Assembly: GCA_012064385.1 (NCBI GenBank)
Contig: QRDG01000024.1
Coordinates: forward strand, 501,563-565,562
DNA length: 64,000 nt
Origin: Puccinellia tenuiflora
Taxonomy: Eukaryota; Streptophyta; Magnoliopsida; Poales; Poaceae
Direction: 5' to 3'
Below are positions 1 through 11,930 of this stretch, piece by piece. A model generated the notes under the pieces. The model was not told the DNA's origin and made no database searches. It was given only the letters and a program-made list of their open reading frames with translations. Made by a program: the position numbers and the translations under genes. Position 1 is the stretch's first letter. Each line of letters opens with the position of its first letter.

Positions 1-870
1 ACCCTAGCTACATCGGAGCGTTAAGTGTGTGACCCTACGGGTTCGAGAACATGCAGACATGATCATATCAATAATCAATAGCGGGACCGGGATGCCCATA
101 TTGACTCCTACATATTCAACGAAGTTCCTTTTCGATTGAACCACGATGCCGGAGATTCTTAATCTCATATACGATTCCCTTTGTCTCACCGATATTTAAT
201 TTGCCCGAGATTCGATCGTCGATATCTCCATATCTAGTTTCATCTCGTTACCTGGCAAATTCTCTTTACTCGTCCATAATATAGGATCACCGTGATTACC
301 ACTTAATCACATGGTTGCAACCTTTCCGATGCTATATTACCGAGAGGGCCCAGAGATATCTTTTCCGTCACAAGGAAGGACAAATCCCAGTCTTGATTCA
401 TGTCACCCAACAAATACCATCGGAGATACCTGAAAGCCACCTTTATAATCACCCAGTTACGAAGTGACGTTTGATGTCCACAAAGTATTCATCCGGTAAA
501 CGGGAGTGACATAATCTCATGGTCTAAGGAAACTATACTTGGCATACTAAAAGTGTTGGCAATGAAACTGTTGTGACACGATCAATTGCAACTCTTTATT
601 ATTTGGGTCTTGTCCATCACATCATTACTCCTAATGATATGACTCCGTTATCAAGTGACTATAACAAGTCCATGGTTAGGAAACTCTAACCATCTCTTGA
701 CTAACGAACTAGTCCGGTAGAGGCTTACTAGGGACACCTGTTTGTTTATATTCCACACATGTATTATGTTTTCGGTTAATACAATTATAGCATGGATAAT
801 AAACTATTATCATAAACATGAATATGCTAATAAACCATTTTATTATTGCCTCTAGGGCATATTCCCAACA
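1..870 (-). mobile_element. Copia LTR, 5' part, reversed, cut by window edge
   Basis: Read on the minus strand, the segment begins at 870 with TGTTGGGAATATGCCCTAG, the start of an Angela/BARE-like Copia LTR. It matches the first ~860 bases of the LTR at 22350-24081 closely, including the stretch around a CTCGAACCCGTAGGGTCACA motif near its left end. Only the 5' portion of the LTR is in the window, so whether it is a solo LTR or the edge of a full element cannot be judged. The family assignment comes from the remembered Angela-type LTR start and similarity to the other LTRs here. Confidence 0.8.
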
Positions 871-1798
871 GAGTTTACATGATAGAGCCATCCATATATT
901 TGTTCAGTTCGTCATCTGATTTTCACAAAGAACTCAGGTTCACATGCCTGCAACTACACACTATCCAAGAACAACTAATGCAGATGTAACAATACTTTAG
1001 ATAAGGAGCACGCTATCTAGAACCATCCCTGGATCAACTCACAGTGGAACACAAACTGCACAACTTCTGAAAGCAACAAATCACATTCAACCAGCAACTA
1101 AAGTACTTCACACAACAAACTCCAGCACATCCGACAGCAACCATGACAACAAATCCTGCAATTACTTTCCCATAAGCAACTCTAAAAATTGCTTTTCATT
1201 ATTATGGAGCGGCTTGCCGTTGTTCTAGAACTGCCTCGTCGCACACCAATTTGCTTATCTCTGTTATGAAGTTGCCTCGTCGCACACCACAATGCTTATC
1301 TTTGTTGTGAAGTTGCCTACCGGTATGGCGACTTCCAAAGTTGTTGCTAAGTTGCTACCGTCGTTGCAAAGTTGTCTCTTGTAAGAAGTTGGTACTGCTA
1401 TTATGATGTTGCGTACTGATGTTTGTGATATAGTTTTTCATCGTGCAACAAATTTGCTTCGACATGTGGTGGTTGTGAAATTGCTTCACTACATACCAAA
1501 AATTTCGTCTCGTACTAAAGTTGCTTCATCGCACACCAAAGTTGCTTCCCCTCGTACCGAAGTTGCTGGCGGTACTAACATTCATTGCTGACAGTATTAA
1601 CGAGTTGCTGGCGGTACTGACATTAGGTGTAGGCATTCTGTAGATGAGTTGTGGTTTTGGGGGTACTCCCCATAGATGAGTTCAACCGGTCAGCGTGGAA
1701 CTAGATGAGTTGCTGCAATACAAACATTAGTTGAAGACAATTCTTAGATGAGTTGTTGGCAGTTCCTCGTTTATGACATGATTACACGTTTGCTGGGA
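871..1798. other. No gene seen; repeat-derived DNA with TTGC-rich short repeats
   Basis: No credible gene was found. From about 1220 to 1770 short degenerate units recur, such as GTTGCCTCGTCGCACACC and GTTGCTGGCGGTACTGAC. The block looks like the interior of an unclassified dispersed repeat. A 62-codon open frame at 1403-1591 is built from these units and is not believed to be a gene. Confidence 0.5.
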
Positions 1799-1972
1799 AA
1801 CCTCAAGAGGAAGGTATGATGGAGTAGAGCAGCAATTTCCCTTGATTACAAAACCAAGGTTGTCAGATCCAGTAGGACTTGGAGAAGGCTTAGCGAGGTG
1901 TCAATCTACTCTGGCGCTTATAGATTAACTCGGACCTGCACACAATCACAAACAAGTACTTTGCAGTGTGGG
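1799..1972 (-). repeat. Gypsy-type internal block shared, inverted, with 57603-57762
   Basis: On the minus strand this block carries the same sequence as the plus strand near 57603-57762. It includes ACACAATCACAAACAAGTAC reversed, the CTAAGCCTTCTCCAAGTCC stretch and the GTAATCAAGGGAAA stretch. This run is familiar from the region just downstream of the 5' LTR in Triticeae Gypsy elements. It is a short isolated fragment with no coding capacity. Homology between the two sites is seen directly; the Gypsy label is from recognition. Confidence 0.6.
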
Positions 1973-3659
1973 ATGACTACAACTAAAACCACAAAACACC
2001 AGCACTAGCAACTTATTCAAGAAGTGTAGCAACTATATCAATTATGACTACAACTAGGACACTACCACCACCCCAAAAATACTAAGACACTACCACCAAC
2101 AACTTATTCAAGGAGTGAAGCAACTGTGCATGCTCTTGTTACAACCCAGTGATGGCCGACTAGAAATAAACACCACCACCGAAAGTTATTTAGCAGTGCA
2201 ACAACTGTTTCTTCTCTAGTTGCAACCTAGTTGGATTTGACTACAACTAAAACACCACCATGAGCAACTTACTGAAGCGACTGTAGCAACTAAATTGTCT
2301 ACCTAAAAACCAAGTTTCATACGGGTTTTAGAAAGTAGGTAGGTAACTACTAGTATAAAGCTGATCTTCATAGTAGTTGACTATCTCCCGAAAACTAAGT
2401 TGACTAAAAAATACAGAAAAATATTGTCAGCAACTCTTAGTATGAAGTTGCTAGCATAAACACTAGAGTTGCTTTTCAAAAAAAAAATTGCCGGGACATG
2501 TATAAATGGGATCTAGTTTCGAAGAGCTCGTCGCGAGAGACTCAACGGTGAAAACGGATCGCAATTCCGACACACCAATTAAGAGTTATGACTTTTTTTA
2601 AAAGTTCTCTTGAAATTAAATGCACGTGGGGAAGGTCTCCGTGCATGTTGGATTAATTAGTTTCCTTAATTAGGGTGATTGCTCGGTTGGACTAATGAGC
2701 AATCGATTGCTCGCTAGATGCGGTCAAAGAAAAAAAAGTTCCTGTACCGAGCTATGCGGTGGCTGGTTTCCACTTACCAATCAAGGGATTCTCAAAAAAA
2801 AAACTTATCAATCAAGTTGTCCCGCGGTACGATCAGTTACCGACCTTGTTGGTTAGGCCAGTACCATTATAAATATATCTTATAAGCTGCCGGCGTCCGT
2901 GATTTTTTCTCTTCCTCTTTGTAAGATTTTTCCACGTTAAAATCTCATATCCCCTGTCGTGATCTTGTTTTTGTTCATCGTTTATTTGCCTATCACTTAT
3001 AACATCATGTAGCCATTACGTTTAATCTTAACAATATCTATAACTAATATTTCATCTCTCCGACGGCTGTCAAAGTATGCATCTCAAGATTCTAAGTTAA
3101 CAAGACAATATTACAGTAAACATGATGACAAAACATAAACAGTACAAACACCATCCAAATATGGTTGTGACAACAACACATTATAAATCTCGTTTTTCAC
3201 CGGGATACAGATAACTAAAAAGTTGAACGCACTATCATACATCATTCCTTCTAAAAAAATCTACCATCATTCCTTCTAAAGTTGAACGCACTATCATAAA
3301 ATTAAGACCTTCACATCATTGACCAACGTCAAGCAACAAATCCAGAGCCATTCTTCGTTGCCGAATAAGGTTTTAACCCGTGATCCATAAGGTTGTTGTG
3401 TACTAGTGTCTAATCCTATATGTCGTGATGTGTAAAACGTGTGAGACATTGATAGTACGAGGGCGTGCCGGCTGGCGATGCCGCCAGCTGGTCTGCTCTC
3501 TTTGTTGAAGGAGAAGAACAATGTATATGATGGATGTGTTTGTGTGAATGATCAAGCCCCTCCCATAGAAGAGGTATATCCTTACAATGTCTACTAATGT
3601 TGTCTCCATGGACCCAACCATGGGCTTCCAAAGCCGGGTGAAACGTACATCTCCTCACG
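1973..3659. other. No gene seen; decayed repeats
   Basis: From 1980 to 2480 degenerate copies of ACTACAACTAAAACACCACCA and AGCAACT units recur. A GTTGAACGCACTATCAT motif is repeated at about 3221 and 3280. The rest is AT-rich and has no recognisable gene or element boundary. Several overlapping frames at 3294-3910 on the minus strand are shadows of the LINE relic that follows. Confidence 0.45.
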
Positions 3660-4360
3660 ACGCCAGACACATTCGATGGAGGTGTACACGGCGACCTCGG
3701 CCTACTGGTGCCAGTTCGCCGGAGCCCATGCCCCCTTCCGGGCAGCGAAAATTGGGAAGGGGCATGTGGAGGCCAAAATGCCATTTTATTCGCATGGATG
3801 GCTCTCCATGGAAAGATTCTCACGGCGGACAACTTGGCGATTCGGGGATGGCAACATGATCCTATTTGCAAACTCTGCAGGATCCACCCCGAGAAGATGC
3901 AACACCTCACCCTCGACTGTCACATCTCCACCACGGTGCGAGAGTTTTTTTGCATGGAATGGGTAGGTAGGAGCCCTGCCCCCCACCGACGGTCAAACTC
4001 TCAACGAATGGTGGATGAGGCGGTGTCGAAGATCCCGAAAGATAAACGACGAGAGGCGAGCAACATGATCATCTACTTGATTTGGGGAACATGGAAGGTG
4101 ACGTACATGAGGGTCTTTCAGAATGTGGCAATTCAGCCAGAGGAGGTCGCATCTTTGGTAAAAGAAGAGATCGCACAACACGCCTATGCGCACACCCAGA
4201 ACCTGAGAGACGACTAGCTCCCCACAGTGGCCTTTTGTCCTATTTTTTTGGCTTTTCTCGGAGCTCACTTGAGCCTTGTTATTTGGTTAACCGGATGTAA
4301 CATAAACTCTATTTCTATCTAATCTGATGCCAATTGGCTGCCTTTTTCTAAAAAAAACAT
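3660..4360 (+). pseudogene. LINE (L1-type) 3' end with reverse-transcriptase zinc-binding domain, decayed
   Basis: The reading frame 3708-4217 contains MALHGKILTADNLAIRGW followed by CKLC and, 11 residues later, HLTLDC. This is the zinc-binding (zf-RVT) region found downstream of the reverse transcriptase in plant L1-type LINEs. The upstream part (SAYWCQFAGAH, 3676 onward) is in another frame, so at least one frameshift separates it from the zinc-binding part. The frame ends at 4217, and a short untranslated tail ends in an A-rich stretch near 4350. The reverse transcriptase and endonuclease are absent, so this is a 5'-truncated dead copy. Confidence 0.75.
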
Positions 4361-5157
4361 GGATCAACATATATGTGTCAAGCAAACACAAGATCAAAAT
4401 ATCACCTCAGATGGCTAGGGCCATCAAATATCAGTTTCCACTTTAACCTAGGTGTTCTAATTATGAAATTAGATCTTTATTTTGATCATTTTCAGGCCAA
4501 TTACCTCTACATTCCAGCTGATGTCGATGCCGAGGAGACATCATCACCGTTAGAATAATCACACACACTGTATCGATATATGCAAAAAAAAAATGAGACG
4601 ATGTACCGACATATATATGTAGAACTGTGCTAATAAGGGCACGGGGTGCCCTAGATTAGCTTTTTGTGGGCACTTCTAGAATTTGGCAACTTAGACATGC
4701 ATGATATTCAAATTTGATTTAGTTCTTCAACCTTAAGTCAAAAATTAGATCCATTTTTCACGGTTAGCTTTGTTGCGACGAGATATTCGAAATAGATCCG
4801 ATGATGATAGGTTTTTAGAACTTTTTTCTAATCCTAGTTATCATATTATAGTCACAAGGTCACCAGATTAAAATCAAATGATTACCAGATTTTTCGAACT
4901 TCACTAGTCACCAACGTAAGCCTTTCCTGTCGTTGATACCATATTTTACGTATTTAGAGTGGATCAAATATCTACTTTCTAAACATGTAGATCATTACTA
5001 TAAAAAAATATATAAATTATCTGGTAACTAGCAGAAATCCACTTTGGCACCCGGGTGCACCTGCACCCGGTATGCTTTTCGAAATTTAAAAAATATGAAA
5101 ATAATTCGAAAAAATCTGAAAAAAATTGGACACAAACATACGCAAGTAACGAATACT
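4361..5157. other. No gene seen; AT-rich intergenic DNA
   Basis: AT-rich sequence without credible frames. The right end (about 5040-5157) contains CACCCGGGTGCACCTGCACC and leads into the hairpin at 5158-5299. It may be part of the same MITE-like unit. Confidence 0.4.
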
Positions 5158-5299
5158 CGTGAAAAATTTCGACAGAAAATAACAATTTTTCTGCTCTGTG
5201 CAAAAAAGACAATTTTCTGACCAAAAAACTTACTGGTCAAAAATTTGTCTTTTTTGCACAGAGCAGAAAAATTGTTATTTTCTGTCGAAATCTTTCACG
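5158..5299. repeat. Long near-perfect inverted repeat (foldback MITE-like hairpin)
   Basis: Two arms of about 66 bases, each holding CGACAGAAAATAACAATTTT and CTGCTCTGTGCAAAAAAGAC, face each other across a loop of about ten bases near 5229. Only about three mismatches or small indels were seen between the arms. Weaker pairing continues outward: GCAAGTAACGAA at about 5142 has its complement at about 5307-5318. No coding capacity. This is a non-autonomous foldback transposon or a duplication-derived hairpin; superfamily not assigned. Confidence 0.8.
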
Positions 5300-5622
5300 T
5301 GTGTTCGTTACTTGCACGATGGCGTGTCTTTTTATCTTCAGCGCTGCAATTTACTCCTTCTCCAACGAATTTACTACTGCTCCTCCAGTCGAATTCCAAA
5401 CAAAACAGTGGTGTGCATGCCATGCATGGAGGAGAGTCTTTGCGGGAGAAGTTACGGTGGCAGTTTTGACTTTTGAGAGATACGAGCATCACAAAAAGAT
5501 CAACAAATTGTTCATTTTAAATATCAAATAGAGTGATTTATGCATATCAAGAAAACGATCAAATCAGCCACTGTACAATACTGATCCGTTTGAGACACCA
5601 TAAAATGCTACTGTACAGGATG

Positions 5623-5637
5623 TACATTGGGCTAGTT
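5623..5637. repeat. Target-site duplication, left copy (15 bp)
   Basis: TACATTGGGCTAGTT lies immediately before the T-tract at 5638. It is repeated exactly at 7182-7196, bracketing the GC-rich insertion. Confidence 0.88.
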
Positions 5638-7181
5638 TTTTTAGATAAAAGGCCGGAAAGGCCCTGCGTTAAATTAATAACGCACAACGGCGAAACAGAT
5701 ACAAATGCTGAACCCAGCTTACAACCCGACACAGCACACACACACAAGACACAAGGCTACCGGAGAGATTACAGGCGAACACCACACGGGCAAAGCCGAA
5801 GGAGAGCACACTCAAGACGGGCAGCGGTGTCGGGCCGGAGCAGGGGACTCGGGCACACCAACACACACGGCACACCACCAAGACGGGCAGAGGTGTCGGG
5901 CCGGAGCAGGGGACTCGGGCACACCAACACACACGGCACACCGCTGAGACGAACTACACCACCGATGGCCGCACCGCCAGGATCATCACCGCCACTGTCC
6001 ACAGAGCTGAAGACAGGCAAACCAGCGCCCCGCACAAGAAACGCCAAGGTGCAGAGCAGGTAACAAGTTTTGCCGGAGAGAGCGCGACCAAGGACGCCAT
6101 GCCACCTCCGGAGAGAAACACGCCGTGAGCTCCAAGACGGCGTCTTCAGGAAGAACACGACGCAGGGCGCCGCCACCGCCCGATCCGAAGATCTTGGGTT
6201 TTCACTCGGAGCACGTAAGAGGAGAGAAGGCAGCCACAGCGACGCCCTCAAGAGGGAAACGACGTCCACGGACGCCGCCGTCGCGGCCCAAGCAGAAACC
6301 TGGGCAAGGGTTTCCCCTCGGCAATGCCTCTACACCTCCCACGCAGGGCAAGGGCGCCGCCAAGCCGGCGACCACACCACTGCCACGGAGTACAACTCGC
6401 CGAGCACCACCCGTCCCCACGGTCGTGGTCCCGGCCAGCACCACCGGAACCTTGGGCTCGCCCGCCAACCCACAGGTTCCCCACCATCCAGGGCCGCCGC
6501 CCCGGCGTACCGACTCCTCGCGCCTGCCCAACTGAAGGGGAACGGAGGACCACCTTGACTGCAACCTCCTGAGATCGAGGGCCCCCAGCCCCCATGGCTG
6601 CAGAACCGCCAGATCCGAGAGGGGGCACCACTGGACTCGCTAGGGCCCGGGGCCCCTGCCCCGGCCCGTGAACGCGAGGCGGTCGGAGCGCCGTCGCGGC
6701 CGCACTGCCCAGAGCCCACCACCGAGTCTTCAATCACAGGAGCTGCGAGCTGCGCCGCCGCCGGCGGGAGCCGACCATGGCCACGCCGCCCCACCAGCAC
6801 CCAAGGAGGGTCTCCGCCACCACCAGCCCACCAAGCCCGAGGGAGACGCGCCGCCCGAAGCCGCAACCGCCGTGGCCAGGGCGGCGGCGCCGCGCCCGGA
6901 CGCGCAGGAGATCGCCGCGAAGCCACCACGCCGCCGAAGTGCCGCGCCGCCGGACCCCTCGCCGAGTCCATCGCCTGTCATGGCCGCCGCGGCCCGCGTC
7001 CCAGCCACCACGAGAGGGGAAACGAGAGGATCCCGCCGCCGCCGACACCGCGCGGGCTTTGCCCGGCGGCGCTCGCCGGCGGCGGCGGGGAGGAGGGGCG
7101 GCGGCTGGCGGCGCTAGGGTTTCGGGCGCCTCCGTCGCCCACGCGGGGGGCGACACCGATATACGATATTGTTAACCCATC
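5638..7181 (-). mobile_element. Short LINE-type non-LTR retroelement, GC-rich, minus orientation
   Basis: The 1.54 kb segment is bounded by an exact 15-bp duplication. It begins on the plus strand with TTTAGATAAAAGGCCGG after a T-run, which is an A-tail read backwards. Those two features mark a target-primed (LINE or SINE-type) insertion in minus orientation. Its 5' end, near 7120, is very GC-rich and includes CGAAACCCTAGCGCCGCC, resembling LINE 5' untranslated regions. Long open frames on both strands (for example 6330-6971 minus and 5533-6063 plus) are by-products of high GC. No reverse transcriptase or endonuclease motif was seen, so this is a non-autonomous or internally deleted copy that needed enzymes in trans. 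Confidence 0.75.
5814..5945. repeat. Tandem duplication, 66-bp period, two copies
   Basis: AAGACGGGCAG starts at 5814 and again at 5880. The following bases (GTGTCGGGCCGGAGCAGGG and onward) are almost identical through both units. It lies inside the LINE-type insertion, toward its 3' end. Confidence 0.85.
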
Positions 7182-7196
7182 TACATTGGGCTAGTT
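7182..7196. repeat. Target-site duplication, right copy (15 bp)
   Basis: TACATTGGGCTAGTT, identical to 5623-5637. Together they define the ends of the LINE-type insertion. Confidence 0.88.
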
Positions 7197-7268
7197 AGTA
7201 CAATTACGTGATTGAATCCAGAAAAGTCGGAGATGTAGCTCCTATTTAGTAATCTACCTAAGCATATG

Positions 7269-7397
7269 AACCGTTCTTTAGCTCCTCTTTAAATTTCCGA
7301 TTTCTCTACAAATTCTCTCCTGTTCATCTTGACATTAGCACAACTTTATCAGAGGTCCATATATGATTGAAAACTTAAAGAGGAGCTAAAGAACGGT
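7269..7397. repeat. Small foldback element with 23-bp perfect inverted ends
   Basis: ACCGTTCTTTAGCTCCTCTT at 7269 is the reverse complement of sequence ending at 7397, with 23 bases paired perfectly across an internal ~82 bases. It sits just beyond the 3' end of the protease gene. Size and structure fit a MITE, but a clear target duplication was not seen. Confidence 0.65.
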
Positions 7398-7591
7398 TTT
7401 GGTCCATATAATGTCTAGGCATGAATCCTGACCTATGTGGCATTCACATGGCAGAACCGCACATCACCTGAACCATCAGCACTTGTTAATCTTCAGTAAT
7501 AACAGGGGTATAGGATAGGCATACACAGGCACAAGTACACAACTCAATCATCAATCCATTCTTTTCAATCATTTGTTCTTTCTTATTTTTA

Positions 7592-7597
7592 TTTATT
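7592..7597 (-). promoter_or_regulatory. Polyadenylation signal of the protease gene
   Basis: AATAAA on the minus strand about 34 bases beyond the stop codon at 7631, embedded in AATAAATAAAAATAAG. Position and sequence fit a near-upstream polyadenylation element. Confidence 0.5.
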
Positions 7598-7630
7598 GCA
7601 CATTCCAGGTTGATGTCCGACCCGATCGCC

Positions 7631-10600
7631 CTACTCGCACTTGGTCGTAGCCACGACGGGGCTCCTCACGCGATGGTTCCCGTCCGACCATTCAATGCTG
7701 CCGAACATGTAGCTGGCGGCCGCGCCTTTGTCGTAGACCTCCAGCTCCACCGTGAACTCCTTCTCCTCGTTGATCCTAGCAAAGCTCAGCGTGGTGGGCT
7801 GCACCGTGATCTTGACGCCCGCCGCCGGCTGCACGACGCTGACGGTATAAGTGGAGGACGCCGTGCCGACGTTCTTCACCCGGCGCTTCACGGCGGTGGT
7901 GCCGGAGCCGGAGAGGCAAGTTGCGGAGATTGACGGGTAGTTGAGGTCCTCGGGGCGATGCGGGCCCAGGCTGCACTGGAACGGGTTGGCGTTGGCGCCG
8001 ATGAAGAGAGTGAACAGGAACGGGATCGAGATGGGGAGCAGGCCCTGGTTCTGGGCCTGGGTCGGCCTCAGGGAGCAGAAGAAGTTGACGTAGTCCGGCA
8101 GCGTTGTGTCGTAGACCAGGCCCGGGTCCAGGGCCAGGACGGGCCTCACGTGGCCCGAACCGTAGCTGAACGGGGTGGCGGCCGCGCCGGTCTCGTCCCG
8201 GATTTGGCTGTCGTCGTTGGCTCCGGTGGATGCTGCCATGCACACAAATATGACAAATCGAAGAACGTTTACAGTCAAGTCTCTGATTAATTGAATGGCT
8301 CGACGGAGACAATTTCACAAAATTAGTAGCTGTGATGGTTGTGTTCAATTCTCACCGGTGGTCATGATCGCCGACTTGATCATGGCAGGACTCCAGTCCG
8401 GGTACCTCGCTTTGATCAGGCCGGCGATGCCCGCCACATGCGGGCACGACATGGAGGTGCCGGAGAGTGTGTTGTAGGGGACACGACGGTCGTCGAAAGG
8501 CAGGCCGGTTGCGGAAGCCTCCTCGCTGTACGCGGCGATCACGTCGACACCTGGCGCCGTGATGTCAGGCTGCCAACCGATCGAGCAACACGCACGGAGT
8601 TAGTCAGAGATCGATGGGAGCGGGTTTAATTCTGAGATCGTGCATGGTGGTGGATAACCTTGAGGATCTGAGGAGTGATGGTGTTTGGTCCACGGGACGA
8701 GAAGTCTGCAATCCTCGGCGCTGGCTTCACACCAAGCTCTGCGTCCTCTGCCGTGATGTAACCGGCCGGAGATCTGGAGCGGATCAGGCACCAAGTGCAT
8801 GATTAGTTTATACTTATCTGGTTAATTATTCACACAGTACTAAGTAAAAGATGTAGGCAATCTGCTGCTTACTCGGTAGACTTGAGGTAGTTGAAGAGAC
8901 CCTTGCACAGGGAGTAGGAGCAATGAGCCGCTGCAAGGAGATGCGCGTCGGCGACGGTTTCGTCCCCGGTGCTGGCATCGTTGCAGAGGACCATGCCGAT
9001 GCCGCCGGCCTGCTTCACCACCAGACCCTTCTCGACTCTGCCGTTCTCTCCTCTGGTGCACACAACTATCTTGCCGCCCACCTTGGCAGGGTCCAGCGTG
9101 CCGGCCAAGCACAGCGTCCTGCAGGCAAAGACATCTCAACATTCAGAACTCGACACAATCGGCATGCATGGGGCACGGACAACATCCGAATCTTACGAAT
9201 TATCGGCGGATTGGTCTGCTGCATTGGCCTCCTCACCGCTGATCATTGGATACCGCTGCCCGGCAGGCAGAGTGCTGTCTGACAGGCTTCGTCCCTGCAA
9301 AACAGTTGCATGCGTCGGCATCAACATACTATACGGACGCAGATTGTTTCCACTTTCCATATCGTCGTAGTTGACTAAACTGAAGTCGCTCAAACAAATT
9401 AACCTTGATGGTGTTGTCACCGAAGGTGACAAAAGCCGGGAAGTCCCTGTCCATGGTGCTCGCAGCGACGGTAAGGATCCAGGGAGCGAGATTGGACACC
9501 GACCCCGGGTCGGGGCCTGAGTTGCCGGCAGAGCAGACGACGGTGATCCCCTTCTGGACCGCGTAGAAGGCGCCGATGGCGATGGGATCCACGGCGTAGT
9601 CCGCCGGCGGCGCGCCGAGGGAGAGCGACAGCACGTGCACGCCGTCCGCGATCGCCGCGAGCATGGCCCCGAGGATGTCCAGGCCGGAGCACCCCGGGGC
9701 GTAGCACGCCTTGTACGAGGCCACGCGCGCCCGCGGCGAGCCGCCCTTCGCGGTGCCGCTCCCGTGGCCGAAGGCGCTGGCGCCCGGGACGAAGCCGCCG
9801 CCCGACGTGGACAGCGTGTGCGTGCCGTGCCCGTCGAAGTCCCGCGGCGAGTTCAGGTCCGTCTCATTCAGTGGCGGGCCTCCGTCGAGGAAGTTCTCCA
9901 CCTGGATGCCCGAGCTGAAGAACCTCGCGCCGATCAACTTCTTGTTGCAACGGAAGGTCGTGTCTTTGCCGGCGTCGCATTGGCCGCGCCACCCCGGCGG
10001 GGCGGACAAGCCGTCGTCCACGAAACTTGCAGATGTTGGCGACACACCTGCGTAGCGTATGTACGTCCGAAAAACAGCGTCAGGTCAGTTTATCTTCTTT
10101 GTTGCCAAGAAAAAAAATTGCTGTTTCTTTGAGAAAACATATCAGAAGTGATATCGTATCAGTTTTGCTAGTGCTATCATATGATTCATATCAATGTACT
10201 AATTTAATTCTGGCAGTATAATTGTCTGACACTCAACAGAGCCCCGACCTGAAGCCATGAGGTTTGAGTTGACTAAGATCGGCATTACCGGGATTTGATT
10301 CTGTTTAGCTCAGGATGAAGGATATGGCTTGAAAAAAAAGACAGTACTGTATTATTTTCAGCTTTTCCTGCATCTGAAGTCCTAGCTGCGTCCTGCGTGC
10401 ATGCTGTACGCAGCTTTCATCCAGGCTGTCCAGTGATTCAGCTTTCATCTGAAGGTCAATGCGATGCAACCAACAGCGGGCAACCAACATGCATCAGCTA
10501 AGATGCTATTCCATAATTGAGTGCTTATGCCTTGCTACAGCTAAGATGCTAGTATAATTCAGGCACAGACATGTAATAGTAGCTGTTGGTTAATTAAAAC

Positions 10601-10970
10601 AGAGGCGGTGAAACAGAGGCGGTGGCGGAGCTACTTGCCCGGGCTCAGCCGAGAAAGCTCCAAGGGAGTTTGAGCCAGGGGTGAAGATTTTGTCAATTGA
10701 TTGATGGGCAAACGACTATTGCTAGCCTACGGCAACAAGTATATATGTAAGATTTTAAGGGCTAGAGATCACGTACCCGTGTCGACGTGCCCAATGATGA
10801 CCCCTTCGCCGAACTTGGCAGCGTTCCACTCGTCGGTCGCCTTGCCACCATATGTCTCGAGCCCGAGGAACCCCCACGAATGGGTGGTGTGGACCTTGTG
10901 AAGCCTGTCTTGGATCACAGCCACCACCCTGGGGTGTTCTGCATAATTATGCATGCGTATTCCATCAGTA

Positions 10971-11011
<41 letters not shown>

Positions 11012-11526
11012 AACCACTCGAGCAGTAAGCCGAAATGGAAAATTCCGTCATATGTGATGCAGGTGTAACCATTATGGCACTAACTTTGGAGGGATGGTGC
11101 CCAAGCTTCGTCGATCAGCACCCCGATCCCTTGGATTTCATCGAAGACGCACAAGGTTTTGAAGCTGCAATTTTTGGGCATCATAAATAAAAGGGTAAAC
11201 CTTCTTCTGCATGTATAATTGTTGCGGACGCAAATAATAAACGTGTCATTGTGCAAACATTTGCCAGCTCTTACTTACTTGCTTGTGAGTCCAGCGATCA
11301 GGGCAGATAGTACGGACGTCGGATCCTTCGAGACGACCAAATAAGGCTGCAAGCACGAAAAAAGTGCTACTACTTCGGTTAGAGATCAACAGAAACACAA
11401 GTATAAACGGTTTGAAGAAGGTGAGAATGGCAAGAGAGCTACCTTCATGGCAGCCGACGCCGGCGTGGAGTGCGACGTGAGGAAGAGGACGAAGGCGAGC
11501 AGCAGAAACCGAGCTCCTCCCCCCAT
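7631..11526 (-). CDS. Subtilisin-like serine protease (plant subtilase), 10 exons
   Basis: Secreted plant subtilase (S8 family) that cleaves proteins in the apoplast or vacuole. Exons inferred from GT-AG sites and protein continuity: 11526-11443, 11346-11279, 11164-11085, 10938-10777, 10047-9404, 9294-9197, 9118-8873, 8773-8659, 8569-8356, 8232-7631. They sum to 2313 bases, giving 770 residues plus stop, a typical length. Residues 1-26 are a hydrophobic signal peptide (MGGGARFLLLAFVLFL). The I9-type prodomain ends near HTTHS at about 101. Catalytic residues: Asp in HVDTG (~130), His in DGHGTH (~205), oxyanion Asn in SAGNSG (~307), Ser in GTSMS (~538). A protease-associated domain (GKIVVCTRG) lies between His and Ser, and a fibronectin-III-like C-terminal domain follows. 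No frameshift or stop was found. Subfamily not assigned. Splice sites are predictions. Confidence 0.9.
10971..11011. repeat. GATA microsatellite, about ten units
   Basis: Uninterrupted ATAG/GATA repeats inside the third intron of the protease gene (11084-10939). A likely polymorphic marker. Confidence 0.9.
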
Positions 11527-11606
11527 TTTGCCGATAAGCTTGGCGATCAGAATTGCGCCGCTCCGGTTTTGTGCAGGGCTGCCTCCATCCCCTTCGGCGC
11601 CATTGA

Positions 11607-11613
11607 ATTTATA
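11607..11613 (-). promoter_or_regulatory. TATA box of the protease gene
   Basis: TATAAAT on the minus strand, about 80 bases upstream of the ATG at 11526, within GTCTATAAATTCAATGG. Spacing leaves room for a short 5' leader. Confidence 0.55.
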
Positions 11614-11699
11614 GACGCCAAGGTCAAACTGCTCGGGAATCTTCAAGGAGAGGATCACCCCATGTTAGATACAATATAATCCACATGGGGCCAGTAAGC

Positions 11700-11930
11700 G
11701 ACCAGAGGTTGCAATTCTATGTATTTTGGTAGGAAGGAAATCGTCCAGTCTTCTCTTAAAAAATAGTACACGGTAATCCGGGAAAACAAGCAAACACCAC
11801 TTTGATTTGGTTTTAGTTCCGCGTTTGCTAGTTCTCCGCTGACTGAGAACTAGTTATACTTTGAGTTAGTTTTAGTTAATACATTGATTAAAAATGAAGT
11901 CTGCGTTTCACGGGTCTGTTCTTCAAACAA
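11700..11930. other. Upstream region of the protease gene; no gene seen
   Basis: AT-rich DNA beyond the protease promoter. It contains a repeated TTAGTTTTAGTT-like word near 11805 and 11868 but no recognisable gene or element end. Confidence 0.35.

Noticed and set aside
5533..7175. Many long overlapping open frames on both strands
   Set aside because: High GC composition inside a retroelement insertion; no domain, no codon bias consistent with one frame, and tandem repeats run through them.
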